Positions 8,769 through 17,563 of a stretch of 51,598 nt of DNA are shown here, one piece after another. Numbering within the stretch: position 1 is the stretch's first letter; each line of letters opens with the position of its first letter. The notes below the pieces were generated by a model. That model saw only the letters and a program-made list of their open reading frames with translations. It had not been told where the DNA came from and ran no database searches. The DNA lies in NCBI GenBank assembly GCA_009377575.1, contig WHTU01000021.1, positions 1 through 51,598 of the forward strand, read 5' to 3'. The translations under genes were made by a program, and so were the position numbers. Origin of the DNA: Nitrososphaeraceae archaeon. Lineage in GTDB: Archaea > Thermoproteota > Nitrososphaeria > Nitrososphaerales > Nitrososphaeraceae.

Positions 8769-9833
8769 TCATATTACGTTCACTTTTTTTGCAAGGGTAG
8801 CTGCCTTATTTTTGTCTAATTTTTCTTTATTGAGAATCGTAAATCTTTCAGGTCTTAAAGAACTTGCTAATACTAGTGATTGCACTACCTCACGCTCGGT
8901 CAAATTGATTTGTTTTCCTTTTGTTGGAGCACCAAATAAAGCCAAAGTCTCGGCTATCTTTTCCCAATCTAGCCCATGTAACTTAGCCATCATGATCGTC
9001 CCAATGCCGACACGTTCGCCGTGAAGTCCAGAATTCTTCCCGGCCACATATTCAACAGCGTGACTAAATAGATGTTCTGAACCAGAGCAGGGCCTGCTGC
9101 TCCCTGCTATGCAGGAGGCTACCCCTGCACTGATCAAGGCTTCCACAATAGTTCTTAACCCATACAACTTGTCCATTATAAGATTGCGACCCTCGTCAAG
9201 AATTATCTTTGCACTTAGGTATGCAAGATTCGCAGCGTATGTTCCATAGTACTCCTTTGCTTCGTCTCTAGCAAGTTCCCAGTCCTTGACGGCCGTTATC
9301 TTGCCAACAAGGTCTCCACAACCGCTTATCATCAGACGACGTGGAGCTTTGGACATTAGCTCGACATCCGCCAAAACTCCAATTGGGGTTTTTGCTTTCA
9401 CGGAATATGGCTTGTCTGCTCCTCTCATCGAAACGAAAGGACTTGAAATCCCATCATGCGAAGCAGACGTAGGGACGCTTATGAAAGATTTACCCAACGT
9501 AAATGCCGTCATCTTAGCGAGGTCGACGGAACGCCCTCCGCCTTGACCAATAATTACGTCAGGAGAATACCTTTTGATTGCTCTAGCCAGTTTTTCTGCT
9601 TCATTGACAGTAGCCTCAGCGGCGACAAACCATTTGTATTCGTTTAAATCTGCATCCTTCATGGATTTTTGGGAAATTGCTTGAGTCCTTTCCTTTACAA
9701 TCCCACCACTGATAAATGCAATTCGTGAAAAATTATGGTCTAGTTGCTGTATGAAATTACCTAATCCCACAATAACAGTTGATCCTATCAATATCTTCCT
9801 CGGCAATTCCATCAAATGAGATTCCTGGGTCAA
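8769..9833 (-). CDS. egsA: sn-glycerol-1-phosphate dehydrogenase
   Basis: EgsA reduces dihydroxyacetone phosphate to sn-glycerol-1-phosphate, the backbone of archaeal ether lipids. The 354-residue length is typical. Signatures are IIGQGGGRSVDLAK (NAD(P) binding, about 92-105), SVPTSASHDGISSPF, the metal-site Asp in SGCGDLVGK, and two His, in GSEHLFSHA and SGLHGERVGIG. The frame opens at TTG 9833. An ATG at 9812 (MELPRKILIG) is an equally likely start. The gene is convergent with the FKBP gene and is followed upstream by a long gene-poor stretch. Confidence 0.95.
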   Translation of the reverse strand: MTQESHLMELPRKILIGSTVIVGLGNFIQQLDHNFSRIAFISGGIVKERTQAISQKSMKDADLNEYKWFVAAEATVNEAEKLARAIKRYSPDVIIGQGGGRSVDLAKMTAFTLGKSFISVPTSASHDGISSPFVSMRGADKPYSVKAKTPIGVLADVELMSKAPRRLMISGCGDLVGKITAVKDWELARDEAKEYYGTYAANLAYLSAKIILDEGRNLIMDKLYGLRTIVEALISAGVASCIAGSSRPCSGSEHLFSHAVEYVAGKNSGLHGERVGIGTIMMAKLHGLDWEKIAETLALFGAPTKGKQINLTEREVVQSLVLASSLRPERFTILNKEKLDKNKAATLAKKVNVI

Positions 9834-10134
9834 AGGTAAGTTACCACAAAGCTACTTTACCTTCACTTTATCCTATCTATAACCGTATCTGGAGTAACCA
9901 ATTGCCTTGAATTTCCATTAGCTCTGCAAGTTCCTTCGATCAATACCGTTGGGTATGGGCGGTTTTATAGTATGAAAAATGGTTTGAAATCCTACCTTCG
10001 AAAAACATAACTGAGTATTAGACTAGTTTGATCATCATCTATTTAAGAACTATGTTCTCCGGTCGAAGATTGTTATTATTTGAAAGGATCAGATATCTTC
10101 GAGGTCATTCTAAATATAACATCAACCAACCTGA

Positions 10135-10154
10135 ACCTGCTGAATCCAGCAGGT
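10135..10154. repeat. Perfect inverted repeat (8-bp stem, 4-base loop)
   Basis: ACCTGCTG, loop AATC, CAGCAGGT. It lies outside any gene, about 300 bases upstream of egsA and 480 bases upstream of aCPSF1. It could be an RNA hairpin or an operator; nothing adjacent decides. Confidence 0.7.
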
Positions 10155-10269
10155 ACTTCCAAGCCTTCACTGATGGATAAGTATAACCCGAAATCTCCAT
10201 ACTATAAACTAGTACCATTGTAATGGTAAGCAGGGGATCTATGAGACGTGCCCCTCAGATCTGTGTGCA

Positions 10270-10482
10270 TTGAAGAATCCAATGCTTGGCACTTGCGCAA
10301 GATGTTATCCCTTCTTGGATGGGACATGTTTCCAATGTTCTCACCGCTCTCGCCACCACATTGGCCTCGATAAGCATATCAACTTACATATCAAAATACC
10401 TGTGATTACAAAGATAGGGCTTGTACGTCACTATCGTTCATTCGCTGGTTTCCTGTATCCTACATTGGACGGAACTTCTTGA
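10270..10482 (+). CDS. Possible small Cys/His-rich protein
   Basis: The frame is open from 10213 but has no ATG before 10282; TTG at 10270 is the first usable start. It contains CARC and CFQC seven residues apart (CxxC-x7-CxxC), and upstream of the TTG a C-x4-C pair. This pattern resembles a zinc ribbon. A TATA-like box lies about 65 bases before the TTG, and a hairpin with a short T-run lies 85 bases after the stop. No family was recognised. The sequence may instead belong to a non-coding RNA or be chance. Confidence 0.2.
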   Translation: MKNPMLGTCARCYPFLDGTCFQCSHRSRHHIGLDKHINLHIKIPVITKIGLVRHYRSFAGFLYPTLDGTS

Positions 10483-10565
10483 ACGGGAAATAGGCCTGAA
10501 CGGGATACAAACGCGAGCTTTCCAACCCATAAACCAAATACTCTTAGTTACAAATAGCTAATTGG

Positions 10566-10583
10566 CCTCTCTTAGAGGGGTTT
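10566..10583 (+). terminator. Short hairpin followed by TTT
   Basis: CCTCT (10566-10570) pairs with AGAGG (10574-10578) across a 3-base loop, followed by GG and TTT. It lies just upstream of the aCPSF1 promoter and could end an upstream plus-strand transcript. Confidence 0.3.
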
Positions 10584-10590
10584 GACGTCA

Positions 10591-10602
10591 AGCATATATA
10601 TG
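10591..10602 (+). promoter_or_regulatory. TATA box for aCPSF1
   Basis: AGCATATATATG lies about 31 bases before the ATG at 10628, the spacing expected for a leaderless or very short-leader archaeal transcript. Confidence 0.6.
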
Positions 10603-10627
10603 CACAAGTTGCGAACGATGTTAGCCT

Positions 10628-12502
10628 ATGATTCGTGAACAGACCGGTCAGAATTTCATGGTAAAAATATTGAATACATTGCCGTCAGAATCCGGGCTCA
10701 CACGAATAGAATATGAAGGACCAAGAATAGCTTTATTCTCGACTAATCCTGCATATTTTATCCTAAACAGTAACATCATTTCAAACATGGTAAATTCGGT
10801 GAAAAAAAGGATTATAATTCGAACTGACGAATCCATCAGGAAATCAGAGGCAGAATGCGCAGATGTATTACGTAAAGTACTTCCCAGCGGTGTAAAAATT
10901 TCAAGATTATTGTTTGATCCCGCGGTTGGTGAGGTTACAGCTTTGGTTGAAAATTTGACCATGGAATACTCCATGAGCGATCAAGACAACGCAATCTTAT
11001 CTGAAAAAACAGGATGGAGATTCTTAGTTAGACGTGCACCAAAGGATTTTGGAATAATAGAGCAGATTAATTCGATATTAGTACGAAGGGCCAACGAGCG
11101 AGTTCGATTCTATAAAGAGGTAGGTGAAAAGATCTTTCGTCCGAGATTAAACGAAAGAACTGAAGTCAGCCTAGTTTTCTTGGGTGGATTCAATGAGGTA
11201 GGTAGATCTTGCACTTTAGTCACTACCAACGAGAGTAACGTCCTGCTTGATTGTGGTATTAATTCATTTTCAAGTGACATGACAACCTTCGCGCCTAGGT
11301 TTGACGTTACAGGTCTAAACATAGACGATATTGATTGTGTCCTATTGAGTCACGCACACTTAGATCATTCAGGTTTCCTACCTATGCTGTTCAGACACGG
11401 CTATAGGGGCCCAATATACTGTTCTGAACCTACAATTCCTTTGACATATTTGCTCCTTAAAGACAACATACAACTAATAGAAGAGCTTAGTTTCATGGGT
11501 CCAACCTCGAAGGAGATCGAGGACGTCATAACTCATATGATAGCATTACCCTATGCGGTCGTTACGGATATTACTCCGGATATTAGACTAACCCTTGCAA
11601 ACGCAGGTCATATTTTGGGTTCATCTATCACCCATTTACATTTTGGAAATGGTGACCACAATTTAGTTTATTCAGGAGATTTTAGATTTGGCAGATCATT
11701 AGCACTGGAAAACGCTTATTGGAACTTCCAGCGAGTTGAGACACTCATCGTCGAATCTACTTTGGGAGGTAAGGAGGACATCCTTCAACCAAGAGAGGAA
11801 ACAAATCAAAAACTGCTTGAACTTATCAACAGCTGTTTATCCCGGGGCGGAAATCTACTTTTTCCCGTTCCTATATTGGGACAATCCCAAGAGCTTATCT
11901 TGACTTTGAGCGGATTTGCTAAGACGGGTATGCTTTCCGCAAAGATTTGTATTGAAAAATCAATAGGCGAGGCCAGCTCGATTTACGAAACTTATATGGA
12001 ATGTCTTTCCAAAGAAATAAGGCAAGAACTTGATGGGTATTCAATAAACATGTTCAAGCCACCAAAATCTCAGATTGTCGAATCTAAGAAACTTAGGAAA
12101 GGCTCACATCTTATAGTATCACCTTCATCGATGCTAACTCACGGCCCGTCTGTCGGTTATCTCGGTCAGATATATGATGATCCTCTGAGTGCCGTGGTCT
12201 TCACGTCCCAGATCTTGCCAAACACCCCAGCACATGGTTTGGTTAAAGGTAAAAAGGATGTGGTAATTGAAGGTAAAATGCTTAATGTTGAGTGTAGAGT
12301 GGAAAGCTTTGTAGATTTCACTAATCACTCAGATTATGGGCAGATCCTGGCATATGTGAAAAGGATGAAACAAAAGCTACGGAAGGTGATTGTAAATCAT
12401 GGAGATAAGAGCAAAGCTCAAAACCTGGCTGGAGCAATAAACCGGATTCACAGGATACACACACAACATCCTCTTGTTGAGGAAGCGGTAAAGCTAGTAT
12501 GA
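10628..12502 (+). CDS. aCPSF1, beta-CASP metallo-beta-lactamase ribonuclease with KH domains
   Basis: This 624-residue protein is the archaeal homologue of CPSF73, shown in other archaea to act in 3'-end formation and transcription termination. Residues 1-165 cover two KH-like RNA-binding domains. The metallo-beta-lactamase fold begins near 180 (VFLGGFNEVGRSC) with the HAHLDH motif at 242-247. The ANAGHILGSS and YSGDFRFG motifs follow. The beta-CASP part and a C-terminal NHGDKSKA segment complete the fold. It is convergent with sepF, with about 100 bases between the stops. Confidence 0.95.
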   Translation: MIREQTGQNFMVKILNTLPSESGLTRIEYEGPRIALFSTNPAYFILNSNIISNMVNSVKKRIIIRTDESIRKSEAECADVLRKVLPSGVKISRLLFDPAVGEVTALVENLTMEYSMSDQDNAILSEKTGWRFLVRRAPKDFGIIEQINSILVRRANERVRFYKEVGEKIFRPRLNERTEVSLVFLGGFNEVGRSCTLVTTNESNVLLDCGINSFSSDMTTFAPRFDVTGLNIDDIDCVLLSHAHLDHSGFLPMLFRHGYRGPIYCSEPTIPLTYLLLKDNIQLIEELSFMGPTSKEIEDVITHMIALPYAVVTDITPDIRLTLANAGHILGSSITHLHFGNGDHNLVYSGDFRFGRSLALENAYWNFQRVETLIVESTLGGKEDILQPREETNQKLLELINSCLSRGGNLLFPVPILGQSQELILTLSGFAKTGMLSAKICIEKSIGEASSIYETYMECLSKEIRQELDGYSINMFKPPKSQIVESKKLRKGSHLIVSPSSMLTHGPSVGYLGQIYDDPLSAVVFTSQILPNTPAHGLVKGKKDVVIEGKMLNVECRVESFVDFTNHSDYGQILAYVKRMKQKLRKVIVNHGDKSKAQNLAGAINRIHRIHTQHPLVEEAVKLV

Positions 12503-12601
12503 AATCCTCAATTGTATAATCTCTTGCTAATAAAATACCTATTACTAGAATTGCATTCCATATTTGTTGCGATTCTTAAGTTGTTCTTAATTCATAAACC
12601 A

Positions 12602-12880
12602 CTAGGTAATCTCGTGAGCACCCCTCCAAATTTTCACTTTCGATGGAGTAATTACTACCCGTTCTTCACCCAACCTTGCGATATCTCCACCAGAGGATTG
12701 AACGAACTTGTATAGGTCGTCGATGACGCTTCGTAACTCGTCGACGCTTTTTTGAGCAAGAGGCGTGACCCTAATAATCACGATCATCTGTTTCTTCAGA
12801 TCTTCTTTAATTAATTGAACTTCAACAGGATCACGGAGAGTTATAGCTTTCAAATATACCTGTGGTTCATGCGCTTGCAT
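12602..12880 (-). CDS. sepF: SepF-like cell division protein (DUF552)
   Basis: This 92-residue protein consists of a single SepF domain. The YLKAITLRDPVEVQLIKEDL opening, the IIRVTPLAQKS strand-helix and the SGGDIARLGEERVVITPS segment match archaeal SepF. In archaea SepF anchors FtsZ to the membrane at the division site. An N-terminal amphipathic membrane-targeting helix is not clear here: only eight residues precede the core. Either that helix is very short or the true start is upstream. No ftsZ gene is in the window. Confidence 0.82.
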   Translation of the reverse strand: MQAHEPQVYLKAITLRDPVEVQLIKEDLKKQMIVIIRVTPLAQKSVDELRSVIDDLYKFVQSSGGDIARLGEERVVITPSKVKIWRGAHEIT

Positions 12881-12964
12881 TAAATTATCTATTACCCATT
12901 GTACGAATTTCAGAAATAATCAAATAGTCATTCTGGTCAAAAGATATTGACCCCTTAGGTTAGA

Positions 12965-14014
12965 TCATATACTTAATTTTTTTCCAACTGAATTATCCGA
13001 CATCTGACAATCCATCGTGATTTCTTTTTGCTGATGAAGAACTGTCAGCTTTACCATTTGACCTCTTGGAGCATCACTATACCGTCCAACAATTCCTCCC
13101 GCCAATAGCTTTAGATCGTTCCTGAGTTCAGAACCTTTTTTGATCCTCAAAATCCCTAACGGTCCAGTAAACTCTACAGCCTCAAAGGAGTAATCATCGT
13201 CAAGATAGAGAAATTTCATGATTTCATTTTCACGTTGATTTCTACCGACGACAAGCTTTGCATGAGTTGACAGCCTGAAATGTCTTCCCACTTTAAGAAG
13301 TTCAACGTCGTTGAGGGTTGGGACTCCATCAGTATGCTCAAAAAGGTCATAAACACGCTTTGAGAAAGCGGGATCGGTAAGAAGACACCCACCAGCAGAA
13401 TTTGGAGGGTCCTGAATACCGAACTGCTTTGCCAATGCTAATTGTCCTTTTCGAGACCTACCTGCGATTGAATGAAGCTTACTTCTGTCAATAATACCAA
13501 GCCTTTCTGCGTCGGATGGAGGAAGTTTTCCTGCTGAAAGTGGTCTAATTACTTTACCGACCAAGTCAGATTCTTCCTCAATTATTCTAAGAGCGTGACG
13601 GTGCTGGCTCATGGGTCTCTGTGACAATACTTCTCCGGTCACCAAATATGAAGCTCCGATGCTCTCCATATGGTCCTTTGCAGCCTTGAACATCATTGCC
13701 CTACAATCGATGCAAGGGTTCATACCCGATCCATAACCATGTTTCGGATTTTTTAACATTGAAAGATATTGATCGCCAAAATAGACTGTTTTTAATCGAA
13801 TTCCTAGCGAATCTGCAACCTCCTTTACTCTGTGGCCACATCCCTTCCCACAATCAAAATCACAGAATGGAGTTTTTACTGCAACTGCTTCCACTTCGAT
13901 TTCCTGATCCATTACCAATCTTGTGGAGAGATTGCTATCAAGCCCTCCTGACAGAAGTACAACGACCTTTGGTTTCTTCAAGCGAGTGAATTTTGCTTCA
14001 GATGAAGATGACAT
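12965..14014 (-). CDS. PP-loop ATP-pyrophosphatase, MnmA/ThiI-like tRNA thiolation candidate
   Basis: This 349-residue protein carries a PP-loop SGGLDS motif (22-27), diagnostic of ATP pyrophosphatases that adenylate a nucleobase. Cysteines cluster at C51, C55 and C59. A NPCIDC motif follows (C101, C104), with another Cys in SAGGC (C210), as in thiouridine synthases that use persulfide or an Fe-S cluster. The C-terminal third (about 240-349) is a separate domain I cannot name firmly; it may resemble NFACT-R/DUF814-type modules. Likely role is tRNA 2- or 4-thiouridine formation; which position cannot be decided. Confidence 0.7.
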   Translation of the reverse strand: MSSSSEAKFTRLKKPKVVVLLSGGLDSNLSTRLVMDQEIEVEAVAVKTPFCDFDCGKGCGHRVKEVADSLGIRLKTVYFGDQYLSMLKNPKHGYGSGMNPCIDCRAMMFKAAKDHMESIGASYLVTGEVLSQRPMSQHRHALRIIEEESDLVGKVIRPLSAGKLPPSDAERLGIIDRSKLHSIAGRSRKGQLALAKQFGIQDPPNSAGGCLLTDPAFSKRVYDLFEHTDGVPTLNDVELLKVGRHFRLSTHAKLVVGRNQRENEIMKFLYLDDDYSFEAVEFTGPLGILRIKKGSELRNDLKLLAGGIVGRYSDAPRGQMVKLTVLHQQKEITMDCQMSDNSVGKKLSI

Positions 14015-14150
14015 AGTTACTGATGATGCTTAGGTCTAGGTATTATATCGTTTGCCCCGAAGGGATTGGGACCGTCATGGCCCCTAGTAACCTGCATGAA
14101 GATGGAGTTTAGGTTATCGTTTATAGGATGGAAATCAGAAATACAATGAT

Positions 14151-14558
14151 ATGAAGAATTCTATAGGAAAATTTATGACTGCTAAATTGTCATATATACT
14201 CCAGTCCAATACAGCGCAGGAGGCAGCCTTAAAAATGGATCAGGATAATTCCTCTGCATTGATAGTGTTGGATTTGAATGAGAATCCAGTAGGAGTTGTT
14301 ACGCATAGAGACTTAGTAAGAAGTTCATGTGTTGAGGATGTTCCTTGCGACAGGATCCTTGTCGGGGACATTATGTCCACTCCGATCGTTACAATTGATC
14401 CATATTCGCCTGTTGAAACGGCAGCAGACGTAATGAAGCAGAATAATGTTAGGCACCTTTTAGTCGTGGATACTGACAGACCAAATGAGCCTCTTGGAAT
14501 CTTAGGCTCTCGCGATTTTGCACTTTACATAGAAAATGAACACCTAGAAGAAAAATGA
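14151..14558 (+). CDS. Tandem CBS-domain protein
   Basis: This 135-residue protein is a single pair of CBS motifs and nothing else. CBS1 spans about 8-65 (FMTAKLSYIL...GVVTHRDLVRSS) and CBS2 about 73-130 (IMSTPIVTIDP...GILGSRDFALY). Such pairs bind adenine nucleotides and act as energy or redox sensors for partners. A TATA-like GTTTATAGG centred at about 14122 is 29 bases before the ATG, so the mRNA is probably leaderless. The Lhr helicase gene and a small membrane-protein frame follow closely. Confidence 0.9.
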   Translation: MKNSIGKFMTAKLSYILQSNTAQEAALKMDQDNSSALIVLDLNENPVGVVTHRDLVRSSCVEDVPCDRILVGDIMSTPIVTIDPYSPVETAADVMKQNNVRHLLVVDTDRPNEPLGILGSRDFALYIENEHLEEK

Positions 14559-14574
14559 TCCACCCTGCCTGTGT

Positions 14575-14772
14575 TTGACCAACGATTATATTGGAGATTT
14601 GAAATTTCGATATCAGTTGACTGTAGAAGCGATATCAAATTTCGACTCGTACGCCTGGGTAGCTGTTGGGCTATTTGTGTTGGGCATAATTGGCGTGCTA
14701 ATCTATGAGAAGTCTGATGCACGACAGAATTCAGCAAAAAATTCAGGAAAAGCTTCCGACATCGGGTCGTAA
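14575..14772 (+). CDS. Possible small single-span membrane protein
   Basis: The 65-residue frame starts with TTG and encodes one clear hydrophobic helix (about residues 27-44, WVAVGLFVLGIIGVLIY) followed by a polar, basic tail. No family is recognised. It begins 16 bases after the CBS gene and overlaps the annotated Lhr start at 14705 by 68 bases. If Lhr instead starts at TTG 14777, the overlap vanishes. The helix followed by positive residues supports a real protein with a cytoplasmic C terminus, but there is no Shine-Dalgarno site or ATG. Confidence 0.45.
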   Translation: MTNDYIGDLKFRYQLTVEAISNFDSYAWVAVGLFVLGIIGVLIYEKSDARQNSAKNSGKASDIGS

Positions 14773-17518
14773 ATGCTTGGAACTAGAGGCTAAGATAAAA
14801 GAATTCTATCGGAAACAGGGCTTCATAGATCTTACTCACATCCAAGCCAAATCATTACCAGTAATTTGTAGAAAGATAGATTCATTACTTATCGCGCCGA
14901 CCGGTTCAGGAAAAACTGAAGCATCAATAATGCCGGTGTTAACCATGATCAAGGAATCGAATAAGGAGCATTCTAACGGGATTAAGGCGCTGTATATAAC
15001 TCCACTTCGATCACTAAATAATGACGTCTTTAGAAGAATCGAAAAATACACAAGCTACCAGGGTTTGCGCTTAGAAATCAGGCATGGAGATACAAGTGCC
15101 ATCAAAAAGAAGAGGATGTCCGACAATCCTCCTGATGTATTAATAACCACTCCTGAGACTTTGGGTATCATTCTTACTAACAGCATTCTCATTGGACATT
15201 TATCAACAGTACAATGGGTCATAATTGATGAAGTCCATGAACTGCTTCCGAACGAAAGGGGATCTCATCTATCGGTGAGTCTAGAAAGACTGGAAAGAGT
15301 TGCCAGCAATAGACCATCTAGGATAGGCCTTTCTGCTAGTGTGGCAAATCCACGTGAAGCAGGGAAATTCGTAGCTGGCTCGGGCAGGAATATAGCCGTT
15401 TTAATGGACAGATCAATGAGAGAATACGATATAGATATCAAATATGTAAACGGGACTATAAACGATGTGTGTAAGCTGATTCTTACCTATGTTGAACCAA
15501 TGATACAGCAAAAAAAATCGATCTTGGTCTTTACTAATACTAGAGATGAAGCAGAGTATATAGGGACCATCCTAAAATCGCGCGCCAGTTTCGGGGTCGA
15601 TGTTCACCACGGTTCCCTTTCGAAGACCAGTCGGGAGGAAACGGAGAAAAAATTACGTGAGGGTTCTGCCGGACTAGTTGTTTGCACATCATCCCTTGAG
15701 TTGGGACTAGATATTGGTTCAATTGATCTGGTTATCCATTATGGATCCCCAAGACAGATATCTAAACTCGTCCAGAGGATTGGTCGAAGCAGGCATAATA
15801 ATCGTAGGTCAGCCAAGGGACTAATCATTACCAGTTCCCACGATGATGAACTTGAAGCCCATGCCATACTGTATCGCACAAGAAACGGGGAAATGGAGGA
15901 GCAAGGAATACATCAGATGCCATTTGATGTAATGGCTCACCATTTGGTGGGTATATCCTTGCAAGCAAGGTCGTCCATCCTTATCAGTGAGGCATTCCGA
16001 TTGATTAAAAAGTCCTATCCTTTTCGAAACCTTCAGATATCGGATTTAATGATGTCGCTCAAGATTTTAGCCGATATTGGGTTGATACGAATAGACATAA
16101 CAGAAAACTCATATAGGTATACATTACGAGCCTACAAGTATTATTTTAGTAATCTTTCAATGATTCCTTACGTTCAGAAATTCGAGGTTATAGATATAGT
16201 AGGTAAAAAGAAAATAGGAATGCTGGATCAGCAATTTGTTGGAGATTACGGAGAAAAAGGAAATGTATTCGTGTTGAAAGGGCTGCAATGGAAAATTATT
16301 TCAATTGATGAGAACAGATTGGTTGTCAATGTTGAACCTCTACGGGGGATCACTATGAATGTGCCGTATTGGGCAGGTGAAACGATACCAGTAGACTATC
16401 TAACTGCTGTTCGAGTAGCCGAAAGCCGAAGACGCAATGCTAATTCGGATCTATTCTTTAGCAGAGAAATAATTAATAACAGTTTGGACTTATTGAAAGA
16501 GCTGCCTAGTTCGAGGTTGATTTTGATTGAAAGCAGCCGCAAGAACAATGCACTGATCATGCATATGCCATTTGGGACAAAGGTGAACAACACCTTTGCA
16601 TCGGTGTTGTCTACACTTCTTTCTTCTCATCTGGGATACGTAGTTGAAAGCAGATCTGACGCTTATAGGATCTTGCTCACATCATCTGCTGCTAGAATAG
16701 GGAAGGTTCACATTGAACGAATATTCAATGAACTTGTTGACTGTGAACCTATACTGATTGCTTCATTCGCTGGTACCTATGTCATGAATTGGAAGGTATG
16801 GACAGTAGGAAGAAGGTTTGGTATTGTTTCAAAAGAATCAGTTTACGACAAAAAAATAGCTAGATTGCTGTACGACAGGTATATGAAAACCCCGGTTAGT
16901 GCTGAAGCGATACGAGAGCTAGTTCATGAAAAATACGATGTACATACTACGAATAGGATTCTTGAGGAATATGCAAATAGCTTGATTAGGCTTCAATGGA
17001 TAGAGGTTGAAGAATTTACCGACCTAGCCAAACCTACGGTAGACCGCTATCAAAGATTTTCTGCTGCACCATTAAGTTTGGAGACCGGGATTATTGAACT
17101 TGTTAAAGAAAGACTCCTTAGGACTAAGCATCGATTGATCTGTATTCGTTGTGGCGGGTGGGAAAGAGTATTCGAAACAAAGGATGTACCTGACCACATA
17201 CATTGTAAAAAATGCAGATCCCGCCTAATTACCGCTACCTACGTTTCGGATCTTGAGCTTCCTGGCATAATTGTAAAAAAGCTAAAAGGAGCTAAGATCT
17301 CAACTGATGACAGTCGAAAATTTGATCGCGCTTGGAAAATTGCCTCTCTAATAAATAACTTTGGAAGGAAGGCAGTTACAGTGTTGTCAGGTCATGGCAT
17401 AGGTGCAGATACCGCTGCTAGGGTTCTTCGCAATTGTATCGATGAGTCAACATTATATAGAGGCATATACGAAGCAGAGAGACAGTATGTACTTACTCGA
17501 GGTTTTTGGAATGACTAA
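14705..17518 (+). CDS. lhr: Lhr-like superfamily 2 helicase
   Basis: This 937-residue helicase belongs to the archaeal large helicase-related family, implicated in DNA repair or recombination. Visible motifs are Walker A APTGSGKT (Lys70), DEVH at 175-178, GLSASV (motif III), and QRIGRSRH (motif VI) in RecA2. The winged-helix and Lhr-core regions follow. A Cys4 zinc element, CIRCGGW plus HCKKCRS, lies near 815-840. The first ATG is at 14705, with further possible starts at ATG 14717 and TTG 14777. A 15-bp tandem duplication lies across its stop codon. Confidence 0.93.
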   Translation: MRSLMHDRIQQKIQEKLPTSGRKCLELEAKIKEFYRKQGFIDLTHIQAKSLPVICRKIDSLLIAPTGSGKTEASIMPVLTMIKESNKEHSNGIKALYITPLRSLNNDVFRRIEKYTSYQGLRLEIRHGDTSAIKKKRMSDNPPDVLITTPETLGIILTNSILIGHLSTVQWVIIDEVHELLPNERGSHLSVSLERLERVASNRPSRIGLSASVANPREAGKFVAGSGRNIAVLMDRSMREYDIDIKYVNGTINDVCKLILTYVEPMIQQKKSILVFTNTRDEAEYIGTILKSRASFGVDVHHGSLSKTSREETEKKLREGSAGLVVCTSSLELGLDIGSIDLVIHYGSPRQISKLVQRIGRSRHNNRRSAKGLIITSSHDDELEAHAILYRTRNGEMEEQGIHQMPFDVMAHHLVGISLQARSSILISEAFRLIKKSYPFRNLQISDLMMSLKILADIGLIRIDITENSYRYTLRAYKYYFSNLSMIPYVQKFEVIDIVGKKKIGMLDQQFVGDYGEKGNVFVLKGLQWKIISIDENRLVVNVEPLRGITMNVPYWAGETIPVDYLTAVRVAESRRRNANSDLFFSREIINNSLDLLKELPSSRLILIESSRKNNALIMHMPFGTKVNNTFASVLSTLLSSHLGYVVESRSDAYRILLTSSAARIGKVHIERIFNELVDCEPILIASFAGTYVMNWKVWTVGRRFGIVSKESVYDKKIARLLYDRYMKTPVSAEAIRELVHEKYDVHTTNRILEEYANSLIRLQWIEVEEFTDLAKPTVDRYQRFSAAPLSLETGIIELVKERLLRTKHRLICIRCGGWERVFETKDVPDHIHCKKCRSRLITATYVSDLELPGIIVKKLKGAKISTDDSRKFDRAWKIASLINNFGRKAVTVLSGHGIGADTAARVLRNCIDESTLYRGIYEAERQYVLTRGFWND

Positions 17519-17539
17519 TTATAGAATGACTAATTATAG
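17510..17539. repeat. 15-bp tandem duplication across the lhr stop codon
   Basis: Two exact copies of AATGACTAATTATAG lie at 17510-17524 and 17525-17539. The first contains the final Asn-Asp codons and TAA stop of lhr; the second is downstream. Confidence 0.95.
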
Positions 17540-17563
17540 AAGCGGTTTGGAATAGTTCTGAGA

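Larger units (their letters stand above)
9834..10627. other. 794-base gene-poor region with possible small transcription unit
   Basis: No conventional gene is evident here. It contains a perfect 8-bp-stem hairpin (10135-10154), a TATA-like ACTATAAACT (10201-10210), a Cys/His-rich short frame (10213-10482), a duplicated TGAACGGGA (about 10480 and 10497), a hairpin followed by TTT (10566-10583), and the aCPSF1 TATA box. Sequences typical of RNase P RNA or SRP RNA cores were looked for and not seen on either strand. Confidence 0.5.

Noticed and set aside
9834-10627. RNase P RNA or SRP RNA in the long gap
   Set aside because: The conserved RNase P CR-I and SRP helix-8 sequences were not seen on either strand.
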